64,000 nt of DNA, taken from assembly GCF_002080415.1 (NCBI RefSeq), contig NZ_CP020474.1:1482001-1546000 (forward strand), read 5' to 3'. The stretch's first letter is position 1. Each line of letters begins with the position of its first letter. Positions 16,691 to 25,068 of this stretch are shown in pieces. The position numbers and the translations under genes were made by a program. The notes under the pieces are model-generated. The model was not told where the DNA came from. It saw only the letters and a list, made by a program, of their open reading frames with translations, and did no database searches. The stretch comes from Roseovarius mucosus (GTDB lineage Bacteria > Pseudomonadota > Alphaproteobacteria > Rhodobacterales > Rhodobacteraceae).

Positions 16691-17941
16691 ATGGCAGCAC
16701 CCGGCGAAAACCTCAAGATCAACAGCACCCGGCTCTGGGACAGCCTGATGGAGATGGCCAAGATCGGCCCCGGTATCGCGGGCGGCAACAACCGCCAGAC
16801 CCTGACGGATGAAGATGCCGAGGGGCGCGCTCTCTTTCAAACCTGGTGCACTGCGGCGGGCCTGACCATGGGCGTGGATGAAATGGGCAATATGTTCGCC
16901 CGCCGAGAGGGGACCGACCCGCAGGCTTTGCCGGTCTATGTCGGCTCCCATCTCGACACGCAGCCCACGGGCGGCAAATATGATGGCGTCTTGGGCGTGC
17001 TGGCCGGGCTCGAACTCATCCGCACCCTGAATGATCTGGATATCAAAACCAAGCACCCGATCGTCCTTACAAACTGGACCAACGAAGAAGGCACCCGCTT
17101 TGCCCCCGCGATGCTGGCCTCGGGCGTCTTTGCAGGCGTTATGGATCGCGATTGGGCCTATGACCGGGTGGATGCAAAGGGCAAACGCTTTGGCGATGAA
17201 TTGGAGCGTATCGGCTGGAAAGGCCCGGAAAAGGTTGGCGCGCGCCAGATGCACGCGTTTTTCGAGCTGCACATCGAACAAGGCCCGATCTTGGAGGCCG
17301 AAGGCAAACAGATCGGCGTCGTCACCCACGGGCAGGGCCTGCGCTGGATCGAATGCACGGTCACAGGCAAAGGCCAGCACACCGGATCGACGCCCATGTA
17401 TATGCGCCGCAACGCCGGGCGCGGGCTGGCGCGGGTCACCGAACTGGTGCATGAAATTGCCCTGCAATATCAACCTAATGCCGTGGGCGCGATTGGCCAT
17501 ATCGACGTCTACCCCAACAGCCGCAACGTGATCCCAGAAAAGGTGGTGTTCACCGTCGATTTCCGCTCTCACGTTCTGGAAACACTCGAGGCCATGGCAG
17601 AGGAACTCATGTCCACCGCCCCCGGCCTATGCGCAGACGTGGGCGTGAAATTCAGCGCCGAAGTCGTCGGGGCCTTCGACCCACCCGCCTTTGACGAAAC
17701 CCTCACCGCCCGCGTGCGCGACGCCGCCGACCGGCTGGGCTATAGCCATATGGACATCGTCTCGGGCGCGGGTCACGATGCCTGCTGGATCAACAAAGTG
17801 TATCCCACCACCATGGTCATGTGCCCCTGCAAGGACGGGCTGAGCCATAACGAGGCCGAGGAAATCACACCGGACTGGGCGCGCGCCGGCACAGATGTGC
17901 TCCTGCATGCCGTGCTGGAAACGGCGGAGGTGGTGGAGTGA
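16691..17941 (+). CDS. hydC: Zn-dependent N-carbamoyl-beta-alanine amidohydrolase (beta-ureidopropionase)
   Basis: 416 residues of the M20/hydantoinase-type amidohydrolase family. Hydrolyses N-carbamoyl-beta-alanine to beta-alanine, CO2 and ammonia, the last step of reductive pyrimidine breakdown. Metal ligands appear in VGSHLDTQPTGGKYDGVLG, TNWTNEEGTRF, ELHIEQGPIL and GAGHDACWI. The ATG at 16691 is preferred over an upstream in-frame ATG (16628) because that would overlap the RutR box. Next to dihydropyrimidinase and RutR, which supports pyrimidine rather than N-carbamoyl amino acid substrates. Confidence 0.9.
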   Translation: MAAPGENLKINSTRLWDSLMEMAKIGPGIAGGNNRQTLTDEDAEGRALFQTWCTAAGLTMGVDEMGNMFARREGTDPQALPVYVGSHLDTQPTGGKYDGVLGVLAGLELIRTLNDLDIKTKHPIVLTNWTNEEGTRFAPAMLASGVFAGVMDRDWAYDRVDAKGKRFGDELERIGWKGPEKVGARQMHAFFELHIEQGPILEAEGKQIGVVTHGQGLRWIECTVTGKGQHTGSTPMYMRRNAGRGLARVTELVHEIALQYQPNAVGAIGHIDVYPNSRNVIPEKVVFTVDFRSHVLETLEAMAEELMSTAPGLCADVGVKFSAEVVGAFDPPAFDETLTARVRDAADRLGYSHMDIVSGAGHDACWINKVYPTTMVMCPCKDGLSHNEAEEITPDWARAGTDVLLHAVLETAEVVE

Positions 17942-17987
17942 TTGGGGGCCAGCCCCCAAACCCCCGAGGTATTTAGAGCCAGATGAA
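17940..17987 (+). repeat. GC-rich intergenic repeat, copy 1
   Basis: A 48-base element found three times in the window (also 24852 and 35043). It starts with a perfect hairpin TTGGGGGC-CA-GCCCCCAA, followed by ACCCCCGAGGTATTT and ending GCCAGATGAA. This copy overlaps the last two bases of the hydC stop codon and precedes the dihydropyrimidinase gene. A terminator or mRNA-end role is likely but the T-run is short. Confidence 0.85.
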
Positions 17988-18020
17988 CGCCCACGCGGCA
18001 CAAAGACAGGGAGACCCCCA

Positions 18021-19484
18021 ATGACCACCAAAGTCATCAAGAACGGCACCGTCGTCACCGCCGACCGCACATGGAAGGCCGATGTGCTGATTGAAGGCGA
18101 AACCATCAAACAGATCGGCACAGACCTGAAGGGCGACAGCACGATCGACGCCACAGATGCCTATGTCATCCCCGGCGGCATTGACCCGCATACCCATCTG
18201 GAAATGCCCTTCATGGGCACCACCGCCGCAGAAACCTTTGAAACCGGCACATGGGCGGCGGCCTGTGGCGGCACGACCATGATCGTTGATTTCTGCCTGC
18301 CCGGTGCCGATGGCAGCATCAAGAACGCCATCAACGACTGGCACCGCAAGAGCGCGCCGCAGATTTGCTCTGACATCGGCTATCACATGGCCATCACCGG
18401 CTGGAATGAAACCGTGTTCAACGAAATGAAGGACGCCGTCGATATGGGCGTCAATTCCTTCAAGCATTTCATGGCCTACAAGGGGGCCTTGATGATCGAG
18501 GATGATGAGATGTTCGCCTCGTTCAAACGCTGTGCCGAACTGGGCGCGCTGCCGATGGTTCATGCCGAAAACGGCGATCTGGTGGCCGAGATGCAGCAGA
18601 AATACTTTGATCAGGGGATCACCGGGCCAGAGGGCCACGCCTATTCCCGCCCCCCCGAATTCGAAGGCGAGGCCGCCAATCGTGCCATCTGCATCGCCGA
18701 CGCGGCGGGCGTGCCGCTTTATATCGTGCATGTGTCTTGCGAACAGGCGCATGAGGCGATCCGGCGCGCGCGGCAAAAGGGCATGCGCGTTTACGGCGAA
18801 CCGCTGGTTCAATTCCTGACACTGGACGAATCCGAGTATTTCAACAAGGATTGGGACCATGCCGCGCGCCGCGTCATGTCGCCCCCGTTCCGCTCCAAGG
18901 ATCATCAGGATAGCCTCTGGGCCGGGTTGCAGGCGGGGTCACTACAAGTGGTCGCCACCGATCACGCCGCCTTTTCCACCGCGCAGAAACGCGCCGGGCG
19001 CAACGATTTCCGCATCATCCCCAATGGCTCCAACGGGCTCGAGGAACGGCTTGCCGTGCTCTGGACGCATGGTGTGGAAACCGGGCGACTGACGCTCAAC
19101 GAATTCGTCGCCGTCACCTCGTCCAACGTGGCCAAGATCCTGAACATCTACCCCAAGAAGGGCGCGATTGTCGAAGGTGCCGATGCCGATCTCGTGGTCT
19201 GGGACCCCAAGATCACCAAGACGATCAGCGCCTCCAACCACCATTCCATCCTTGATTACAATGTCTTTGAGGGGTTCGAGGTCAAGGCGCAGCCGCGCTA
19301 TACAATCAGCCGTGGCGAGGTGATCTGGGCCTGGGGACAAAACTCGCAGCCGCAACCGGGGCGCGGCCGCTTTGTGCCTCGCCCGGCCTTTCCTTCGGCC
19401 CATCAGGCGCTGTCAAAATGGAAGGCGCTGACCGCCCCCAAGATGATCCAGCGCGACCCGCTGAATATCCCGGCGGGGATCTGA
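18021..19484 (+). CDS. hydA: Dihydropyrimidinase / D-hydantoinase
   Basis: 487 residues. Opens dihydrouracil or dihydrothymine rings to N-carbamoyl-beta-amino acids. Binuclear zinc amidohydrolase: DPHTHLEM (metal His57 and His59), the SFKHFMAYK segment holding the carbamylated lysine, MVHAENGD, YIVHVSCEQ and the catalytic Asp in ATDHAAFS. The ATG at 18021 follows a GGGAG site; upstream in-frame sequence runs through the repeat and is not coding. Together with the preceding amidohydrolase it covers steps two and three of reductive pyrimidine catabolism. Dihydropyrimidine dehydrogenase is not in the window. Confidence 0.93.
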   Translation: MTTKVIKNGTVVTADRTWKADVLIEGETIKQIGTDLKGDSTIDATDAYVIPGGIDPHTHLEMPFMGTTAAETFETGTWAAACGGTTMIVDFCLPGADGSIKNAINDWHRKSAPQICSDIGYHMAITGWNETVFNEMKDAVDMGVNSFKHFMAYKGALMIEDDEMFASFKRCAELGALPMVHAENGDLVAEMQQKYFDQGITGPEGHAYSRPPEFEGEAANRAICIADAAGVPLYIVHVSCEQAHEAIRRARQKGMRVYGEPLVQFLTLDESEYFNKDWDHAARRVMSPPFRSKDHQDSLWAGLQAGSLQVVATDHAAFSTAQKRAGRNDFRIIPNGSNGLEERLAVLWTHGVETGRLTLNEFVAVTSSNVAKILNIYPKKGAIVEGADADLVVWDPKITKTISASNHHSILDYNVFEGFEVKAQPRYTISRGEVIWAWGQNSQPQPGRGRFVPRPAFPSAHQALSKWKALTAPKMIQRDPLNIPAGI

Positions 19485-19490
19485 GAATAT

Positions 19491-19525
19491 GGCGCGCGCG
19501 GCCCTCATGGCCGGGCGCGCCTCTT
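19491..19525 (+). terminator. Strong GC hairpin after dihydropyrimidinase
   Basis: GGCGCGCGCGGCC (19491-19503) and GGCCGGGCGCGCC (19509-19521) pair with one mismatch around a five-base loop, seven bases after the hydA stop. Only a weak T-tract (CTCTTG) follows, so it may attenuate rather than fully stop transcription into the ABC genes. Confidence 0.5.
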
Positions 19526-19579
19526 GACAAGCATCAGCCAGCCGGGCGCAGTAGCGACCGGGCCAGCAGGGGATAGGGT

Positions 19580-20365
19580 TTGAGCAGCAATACAGTCATC
19601 AGCGCGCGCGATCTGTCGCTGACATTTCAGACCGGCGACGGGCCGGTCCACGCGCTCAAGGACGTGAGCCTTGAGGTCGAGAAGGGCGATTTCGTCAGCT
19701 TCATCGGCCCGTCTGGCTGTGGCAAGACCACCTTTCTACGCTGCATGGCCGATCTGGAGCATCCCACCGGCGGCAGCCTGACCGTCAATGGGGCCAGCGC
19801 CGAAGAGGCACGCAAATCGCGCGCCTATGGCTATGTGTTTCAGGCGGCGGGGCTTTATCCGTGGCGCACCATCGGCGGCAATATCCGCCTGCCGCTCGAG
19901 ATTATGGGCTATGCGCGCGACGATCAGGAGGCCCGCGTCAAGCGCGTGCTGGAACTGGTCGATCTCGCGGGGTTCGAGCGGAAATACCCTTGGCAGCTTT
20001 CCGGGGGCATGCAGCAGCGCGCCAGCATCGCCCGCGCGCTTGCCTTTGATGCCGATCTGCTTTTGATGGATGAACCCTTTGGCGCGCTTGATGAGATCGT
20101 GCGCGATCATCTCAACGAACAACTCTTGCATCTCTGGGATCGCACCAACAAGACGATCTGTTTCGTCACCCATTCCATCCTCGAGGCGGTGTATCTGAGC
20201 ACCAAGATCGTGGTGATGTCGCCCCGCCCCGGTCGTATCACCGATGTGATCGAGAGCACGCTGCCGCGCGTTCGCCCGCTCGACATCCGCGAAACGCCGG
20301 AATTCCTCGACATCGCCCATCGCGTCCGCGAGGGGCTGCGTGCAGGGCATAGCGATGACCTCTGA
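19580..20365 (+). CDS. ABC transporter ATP-binding protein (nitrate/taurine/pyrimidine-type)
   Basis: 261 residues from a TTG start preceded by AGGGGATAGGG. Walker A is GPSGCGKTT, the signature is LSGGMQQRASIARAL and Walker B is LLLMDEPFGALD. The protein resembles TauB/SsuB/ThiZ-type ATPases. It is the first of four genes encoding a complete importer (ATPase, two permeases, binding protein) downstream of RutR-controlled catabolic genes. Uptake of uracil, thymine or another pyrimidine-like compound is inferred from context. Confidence 0.88.
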   Translation: MSSNTVISARDLSLTFQTGDGPVHALKDVSLEVEKGDFVSFIGPSGCGKTTFLRCMADLEHPTGGSLTVNGASAEEARKSRAYGYVFQAAGLYPWRTIGGNIRLPLEIMGYARDDQEARVKRVLELVDLAGFERKYPWQLSGGMQQRASIARALAFDADLLLMDEPFGALDEIVRDHLNEQLLHLWDRTNKTICFVTHSILEAVYLSTKIVVMSPRPGRITDVIESTLPRVRPLDIRETPEFLDIAHRVREGLRAGHSDDL

Positions 20366-20413
20366 CGCCCGCTTTTCGCAGTGCGCCCCCTCCCCTCTGA
20401 CAGCAGCGGGGCT

Positions 20414-21289
20414 ATGATGCGCAATCTCCTGCCTGTTCTTACCATCGTCGCCACGCTTCTGGCGCTCTGGTATGCCGCCGCTGTGGCGCTCAACGCGCAA
20501 TGGGCGCGGGATCAGGCGGCGCGGGCAGGCGAGACGTTGACCATGAGCGCACTGGTGGCGGACACTTGGTCTCAGGACAAACCCAAGCTACCCGCGCCGC
20601 ATCAGGTTGTCACCGAGATATGGAACACCACCGGTGCCATGGTGCTGGAGGGGCGCGGATTTTCCAAACGCTCGCTCTTTTATCACAGTTGGATCACCTT
20701 CAGCGCCACAGCGCTCGGGTTCGTTCTTGGCACCGCCCTTGGCGTCGCGCTGGCCATCGGCATCGTCTATAACCGCACCATGGACATGAGCGTGATGCCT
20801 TGGGTCATCGCGAGCCAGACCATTCCCATTCTGGCGATTGCCCCGATGATTATCGTTGTGCTGAATGCCGTGGGCATTTCAGGGCTGCTGCCCAAGGCGA
20901 TGATCTCGATGTATCTGTCGTTCTTTCCGGTCGTCGTCGGCATGGTCAAGGGGCTGCGCAGCCCTACACCCATGCAGCTTGACCAGATGCGCACCTGGAA
21001 CGCGAGCGCCAGCCAAACATTCTGGCGGCTGCGCCTGCCCTCGTCGATGCCCTATCTCTTTACCTCGCTCAAGGTCGGCATGGCGGCAAGCCTTGTGGGG
21101 GCCATCGTTGGCGAATTGCCCACAGGTGCTGTCGCGGGCCTTGGCGCGCGCCTGCTGGCTGGCAGCTATTATGGCCAGACCATCCAGATTTGGTCGGCGC
21201 TCATCATGGCGGCGACACTGGCGGCGGTTCTGGTAGGGCTGATTGGCCTGATCCAGCGGATCACGCTGAAACGCATGGGGATGGCGTGA
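20414..21289 (+). CDS. ABC transporter permease (TauC/SsuC-like)
   Basis: About 291 residues with an N-terminal membrane segment, a periplasmic stretch and a standard binding-protein-dependent permease core. The core includes LGTALGVALAIGI, PWVIASQTIPILAIAPM and the cytoplasmic EAA-like loop TFWRLRLPSSMPYLF. Two adjacent ATGs (20414 and 20417) are possible starts, and a GTG at 20381 gives a longer form lacking a good ribosome site. Its stop overlaps the next permease's start. The unusually long N-terminal region before the core is typical of some pyrimidine or riboflavin-type permeases. Confidence 0.85.
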   Translation: MMRNLLPVLTIVATLLALWYAAAVALNAQWARDQAARAGETLTMSALVADTWSQDKPKLPAPHQVVTEIWNTTGAMVLEGRGFSKRSLFYHSWITFSATALGFVLGTALGVALAIGIVYNRTMDMSVMPWVIASQTIPILAIAPMIIVVLNAVGISGLLPKAMISMYLSFFPVVVGMVKGLRSPTPMQLDQMRTWNASASQTFWRLRLPSSMPYLFTSLKVGMAASLVGAIVGELPTGAVAGLGARLLAGSYYGQTIQIWSALIMAATLAAVLVGLIGLIQRITLKRMGMA

Positions 21290-22134
21290 TGGGGTGGCTC
21301 GCGCTTGGAGTGCTGACATGGGCGCTTGGCTGGGGGATCAATTCCCGCCTGTCGCACGGGCCTAAAACACGGGCCACGCGGCTATTGGTGCCTGTGATCT
21401 TTGGCCTTACCATCGTGGTGATCTGGGAATGTCTGGTGCGGGGCCTTGCCATCTCACCGGTCCTTTTGCCTGCGCCCACCGCCATTGCCGCAACCTTCGC
21501 CAAATCCACCCATATCCTTTGGGCCGATTTCGTGCAGACGGCGCTCAAGGGCGCGCTGACCGGCTATATCATGGGCTGCGGTGCGGCCTTCCTGACCGCC
21601 ATCGCCATCGACCGTTTTCCCTTCCTGCAACGCGGCCTGCTGCCCGTGGGCAATTTCGTGGCCGCTCTGCCGATCATTGGCATGGCCCCCATTCTGGTGA
21701 TGTGGTTCGGCTTTGACTGGCAGTCCAAGGCGGCGGTCGTCGTTGTCATGGTGTTCTTTCCCATGCTGGTGAACACCGTTCAGGGCCTGACGGATACCGA
21801 CGCCATGCAGCGCGACCTGATGCGCACCTATGCCGCTGGCTATTGGCAAACCCTGTTCAAGCTGCGCCTGCCCGCTGCGATGCCCTTTATCTTCAACGGG
21901 CTCAAGATCGCGACAACTCTGGCGCTGATCGGGGCGATTGTGGCAGAGTTCTTTGGCTCGCCCATCAAGGGCATGGGATTCCGCATCTCGACCTCGGTCG
22001 GGCAACTGGCGCTCGATCTGGTCTGGGCCGAAATCGTGGTCGCGGCCATCGCGGGCTCTGGATTTTACGGCGCTGTGGCGCTTGTGGAAAAGGCAGTGAC
22101 ATTCTGGCATCCGTCCCAACGGAGCCGGGCATAA
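21289..22134 (+). CDS. ABC transporter permease, second subunit
   Basis: 281 residues starting at the ATG of a TGATG overlap with the previous gene. It has about six membrane spans. PIIGMAPILVMWFGFDW and the EAA loop TLFKLRLPAAMPFIFNGLK match the first permease and identify the pair as paralogous subunits of a heterodimeric channel. The C-terminus reads VALVEKAVTFWHPS. Thirty-one bases separate it from the binding-protein gene. Confidence 0.87.
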   Translation: MGWLALGVLTWALGWGINSRLSHGPKTRATRLLVPVIFGLTIVVIWECLVRGLAISPVLLPAPTAIAATFAKSTHILWADFVQTALKGALTGYIMGCGAAFLTAIAIDRFPFLQRGLLPVGNFVAALPIIGMAPILVMWFGFDWQSKAAVVVVMVFFPMLVNTVQGLTDTDAMQRDLMRTYAAGYWQTLFKLRLPAAMPFIFNGLKIATTLALIGAIVAEFFGSPIKGMGFRISTSVGQLALDLVWAEIVVAAIAGSGFYGAVALVEKAVTFWHPSQRSRA

Positions 22135-22165
22135 GATCAAGAAACCACCAACACGGGAGAGAACC

Positions 22166-23158
22166 ATGAAGAAACTGACAGGACTATTCAGCCTCGCCGC
22201 ACTGGCAAGCGTCGCAGGCATGGCGCAGGCGGCGGATGATCTGACGCTGCAACTCAAATGGGTGACGCAAGCACAATTCGCGGGCTATTACGTGGCCCTC
22301 GACAAGGGCTTTTACGAGGAAGAAGACCTCGACGTCACGATCAAGCCGGGCGGGCCGGATATCGCCCCCACGCAGGTGATCGCAGGGGGTGGCGCGGATG
22401 TCACCGTGGAATGGATGCCCGCCGCCCTTTCGGCCCGGGAAAAGGGGCTGCCACTGGTGAATATCGCACAGCCCTTCAAATCCTCGGGCATGATGCTGAC
22501 CTGCCTCAAGGAAACCGGCGTCACGGGGCCTGCGGATTTTCCGGGGCGCACGCTCGGGGTCTGGTTCTTTGGCAATGAGTTTCCGTTCCTGTCCTGGATG
22601 AGCCAGCTGGGCATTCCAACCGAAGGCGGGGCCGACGGCGTGACCGTGCTCAAACAGGGCTTCAACGTCGATCCCCTGTTGCAGAAACAGGCCGATTGCA
22701 TTTCGACCATGACCTATAACGAATACTGGCAGGTGATCGACGCAGGCATCACCGAGGATCAGCTCATCACCTTCAAATACGAGGATCAAGGCGTCGCCAC
22801 GCTGGAAGACGGGCTTTACGTTCTAGAAGAAAAGCTGAGCGATCCAGCAGAGGTGGACAAACTGACGCGCTTTGTGCGCGCCTCGATGAAGGGCTGGAAA
22901 TGGGCCGAGGAAAACCCCGAAGAGGCCGCGATGATCGTGCTCGACAATGACGCAACCGGCGCGCAGACCGAAGAGCACCAGATCCGCATGATGACCGAGG
23001 TGGCCAAGCTGACCGCAGGCTCCAACGGCGCGCTCGACCCCGAGGATTACGAGCGCACGGTGCAATCGCTGCTCTCGGGCGGCTCTGACCCGGTGATCAG
23101 CGCGCATCCCGGTGATGGCGCGTGGACCCATGTGATCAGCGATGCGGCGCTGAACTGA
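22166..23158 (+). CDS. ABC transporter substrate-binding protein (NMT1/ThiY-like)
   Basis: 330 residues with a signal peptide (MKKLTGLFSLAALASVAGMAQA). The mature N-terminus LTLQLKWVTQAQFAGYYVAL and the segments FYEEEDLDVTIKPGGPDIAP and MTYNEYWQV are characteristic of the ThiY/NMT1 family, which binds pyrimidine-like rings (HMP precursors, riboflavin-type or similar). Context with dihydropyrimidinase and RutR makes a pyrimidine base or hydantoin-like compound the best guess. Last gene of the operon and followed by a strong terminator. Confidence 0.87.
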   Translation: MKKLTGLFSLAALASVAGMAQAADDLTLQLKWVTQAQFAGYYVALDKGFYEEEDLDVTIKPGGPDIAPTQVIAGGGADVTVEWMPAALSAREKGLPLVNIAQPFKSSGMMLTCLKETGVTGPADFPGRTLGVWFFGNEFPFLSWMSQLGIPTEGGADGVTVLKQGFNVDPLLQKQADCISTMTYNEYWQVIDAGITEDQLITFKYEDQGVATLEDGLYVLEEKLSDPAEVDKLTRFVRASMKGWKWAEENPEEAAMIVLDNDATGAQTEEHQIRMMTEVAKLTAGSNGALDPEDYERTVQSLLSGGSDPVISAHPGDGAWTHVISDAALN

Positions 23159-23179
23159 TCCCTGATCCAAAGACACACA

Positions 23180-23210
23180 ATGGCCCGGCGCTTGTCCGGG
23201 CCATTTTTTT
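23180..23210 (+). terminator. Intrinsic terminator after the pyrimidine-uptake operon
   Basis: ATGGCCCGG (23180-23188) pairs perfectly with CCGGGCCAT (23196-23204) around a seven-base loop and is followed by seven T residues. Confidence 0.93.
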
Positions 23211-23383
23211 GACCCGTCATTGATCTAGGGGTTTGAACTACTCCCCCCACCACATCTTGTCAGCGCATCTCAAAAATCTATTCAAATGAACACTTTAAAC
23301 GAAAACATGGTTGTGATACGCTAAAGCTATAAATCAATGCCAGCCGGAAAACCGGCGGCGCGAGGCAGTAAAAGAGCGGTTCT

Positions 23384-24841
23384 ATGAAAACACGGGGCAG
23401 ACAGCCGGTCCGTTGGGGCTTGGTGGCGTTCGCAACTTTCTGGATGCTGGTGATTGTGCCGCTGAGCGCGGTCGCCGCACCCTATGCAGCATTGGTGATG
23501 GACGCCCGCAATGGCGAGGTGCTTTATTCCAACAACGCAGACACGCGGCTGCACCCGGCCTCATTAACCAAGATGATGACGCTCTACGTGGTCTTCGAGG
23601 CGATCGAGAATGGCGAAATCGGCCTTGACGACAAAGTCGTGATTTCCAAACACGCCGCGTCTGAACCGCCCAGCAAACTTGGCGTGCGCGCGGGCAGCTC
23701 GATTGCGCTGCGCTATCTCATCCGCGCCGCAGCGGTGAAATCCGCCAATGATGCCGCCACCGCCCTTGGCGAGGCGATCGAAGGGTCCGAGGCGCAATTC
23801 GCCCGCCGTATGAATCGCACCGCCGAGGCGCTTGGCATGACGCGCACCACTTTCAAGAATGCCCATGGGCTGACCGAGAATGGCCATCTGTCCACCGCCC
23901 GCGATATGACTATTCTGGGGCGGCACCTGTTTTATGATTTTCCGCAATATTACAACCTCTTCTCCCGCATCACCACCGATGCTGGCGTGACGTCGGTCAG
24001 CCACACCAATCGCCGCCTGCTCGAGGCTTACCGCGGGGCTGACGGGATCAAGACGGGCTATACACGCGCCGCAGGGTTCAACCTGACCGCCAGCGCCGAG
24101 CGCAATGGCGAACGGATCATTGCCACCGTCTTTGGCGGCCAATCCACCGCCTCGCGCAATGCCAAGGTGGCCGAGCTTTTGGACTTGGGCTTTAACAAGG
24201 CACCGACGCAGGTTGCCGTGCATCGCCCGGCGCGCCCGCCTTATCTGGGCAAACTTGGCACCGCCCCGGTGATGATCGCCGCAGGCGAGGACCGCCCAAG
24301 CGTCGCCGCCAAGACCGTGCGCCTCACCACCGCTGCCGCTGTAGTCAAGAGCCTGCGCCCGCAATCGCGCCCCTTGCCCGCCGCCCCGATACCAGCCATC
24401 GCCGCGCGGGATGACATCGAACGCGCGCTACTGGCCGCCCAACAGGTCGCAACAGCCACAACAGAACCCGCCCCCCTGCCCCAAGGCAGCGCCGCTGTCA
24501 CCCCCGAAATCCGCCCGGAACAGCGCCCGACCGAGATTGTGCTGGCCAGCGCCCCCGCACCGGAACCAGAACCCGAGGTCGTGACCCGCGTCTCTACCTC
24601 TGGCGGGCGGCATTGGGGGATCAACGTGGGCCGCTATTCCAGCGAATACAAGGCGCGCCAGATGCTTTTGCAAACGGCGTTGAACGAGATGGCGACACTG
24701 GATGGCAGCCTGCGCAAAGTGGTGCAACGCCCCGCCGGATTCGACGCCAATTTCATGGGCATGACCCGCGAAAGCGCCGATCTTGCCTGTCGCCGCCTTC
24801 AAGCCAAGAAAGTCACCTGCTTCATGATCGGCCCAAGCTGA
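23384..24841 (+). CDS. dacC: D-alanyl-D-alanine carboxypeptidase (PBP5/6 type) with C-terminal SPOR domain
   Basis: 485 residues. Trims the terminal D-Ala from peptidoglycan stem peptides in the periplasm. After a membrane/signal segment, the penicillin-binding domain carries SxxK (ASLTKMM), SxN (KSANDAA) and KTG (GIKTGYT). A Pro/Ala-rich linker (about residues 300-395) leads to a SPOR-like domain starting near HWGINVGRYSSEYKAR, which would bind denuded glycan at the septum. No terminal amphipathic anchor typical of E. coli DacA is seen; the SPOR domain may replace it. The repeat copy 2 follows the stop. Confidence 0.92.
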   Translation: MKTRGRQPVRWGLVAFATFWMLVIVPLSAVAAPYAALVMDARNGEVLYSNNADTRLHPASLTKMMTLYVVFEAIENGEIGLDDKVVISKHAASEPPSKLGVRAGSSIALRYLIRAAAVKSANDAATALGEAIEGSEAQFARRMNRTAEALGMTRTTFKNAHGLTENGHLSTARDMTILGRHLFYDFPQYYNLFSRITTDAGVTSVSHTNRRLLEAYRGADGIKTGYTRAAGFNLTASAERNGERIIATVFGGQSTASRNAKVAELLDLGFNKAPTQVAVHRPARPPYLGKLGTAPVMIAAGEDRPSVAAKTVRLTTAAAVVKSLRPQSRPLPAAPIPAIAARDDIERALLAAQQVATATTEPAPLPQGSAAVTPEIRPEQRPTEIVLASAPAPEPEPEVVTRVSTSGGRHWGINVGRYSSEYKARQMLLQTALNEMATLDGSLRKVVQRPAGFDANFMGMTRESADLACRRLQAKKVTCFMIGPS

Positions 24842-24851
24842 GCACACGGCG

Positions 24852-24899
24852 GATTGGGGGCCAGCCCCCAAACCCCCGAGGTATTTCCGGCCAGATGAA
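24852..24899 (+). repeat. GC-rich intergenic repeat, copy 2
   Basis: Same 48-base element as 17940-17987, differing only in the spacer after GTATTT (CCG in place of AGA). It lies 10 bases after the dacC stop and just beyond the ccoS stop on the opposite strand, so its symmetric hairpin could serve both convergent genes. Confidence 0.85.
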
Positions 24900-24906
24900 A
24901 TCAGTG

Positions 24907-25065
24907 TCAGGGTTTGGGGCGATCATCCCAATCGTCGGACAGAATGCGCCGCGAGTCGCCCTCAGGATCGTCATATTGGTTTGAGCGCACCGTATACACA
25001 AACGCCACAAGCCCGACGCCCCCAAGGATCAGGGAAATCGGGATCAGATAGGTGAGGATATTCAT
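24907..25065 (-). CDS. ccoS: cbb3 oxidase maturation protein CcoS
   Basis: A 52-residue single-span membrane protein needed to insert cofactors into cbb3 oxidase. The sequence begins MNILTYLIPISLILGGVGLV, then the membrane anchor ends at VYTVRSNQYDDPEGD and the tail is acidic (RRILSDDWDD). Too short for ordinary callers. It starts three bases after the ccoI stop, completing ccoGHIS. Confidence 0.93.
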   Translation of the reverse strand: MNILTYLIPISLILGGVGLVAFVYTVRSNQYDDPEGDSRRILSDDWDDRPKP

Positions 25066-25068
25066 CGC

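Noticed and set aside
19491..19525. Hairpin considered as an insertion-sequence end
   Set aside because: It is a single local stem-loop right after a stop codon with no matching partner repeat or transposase nearby.
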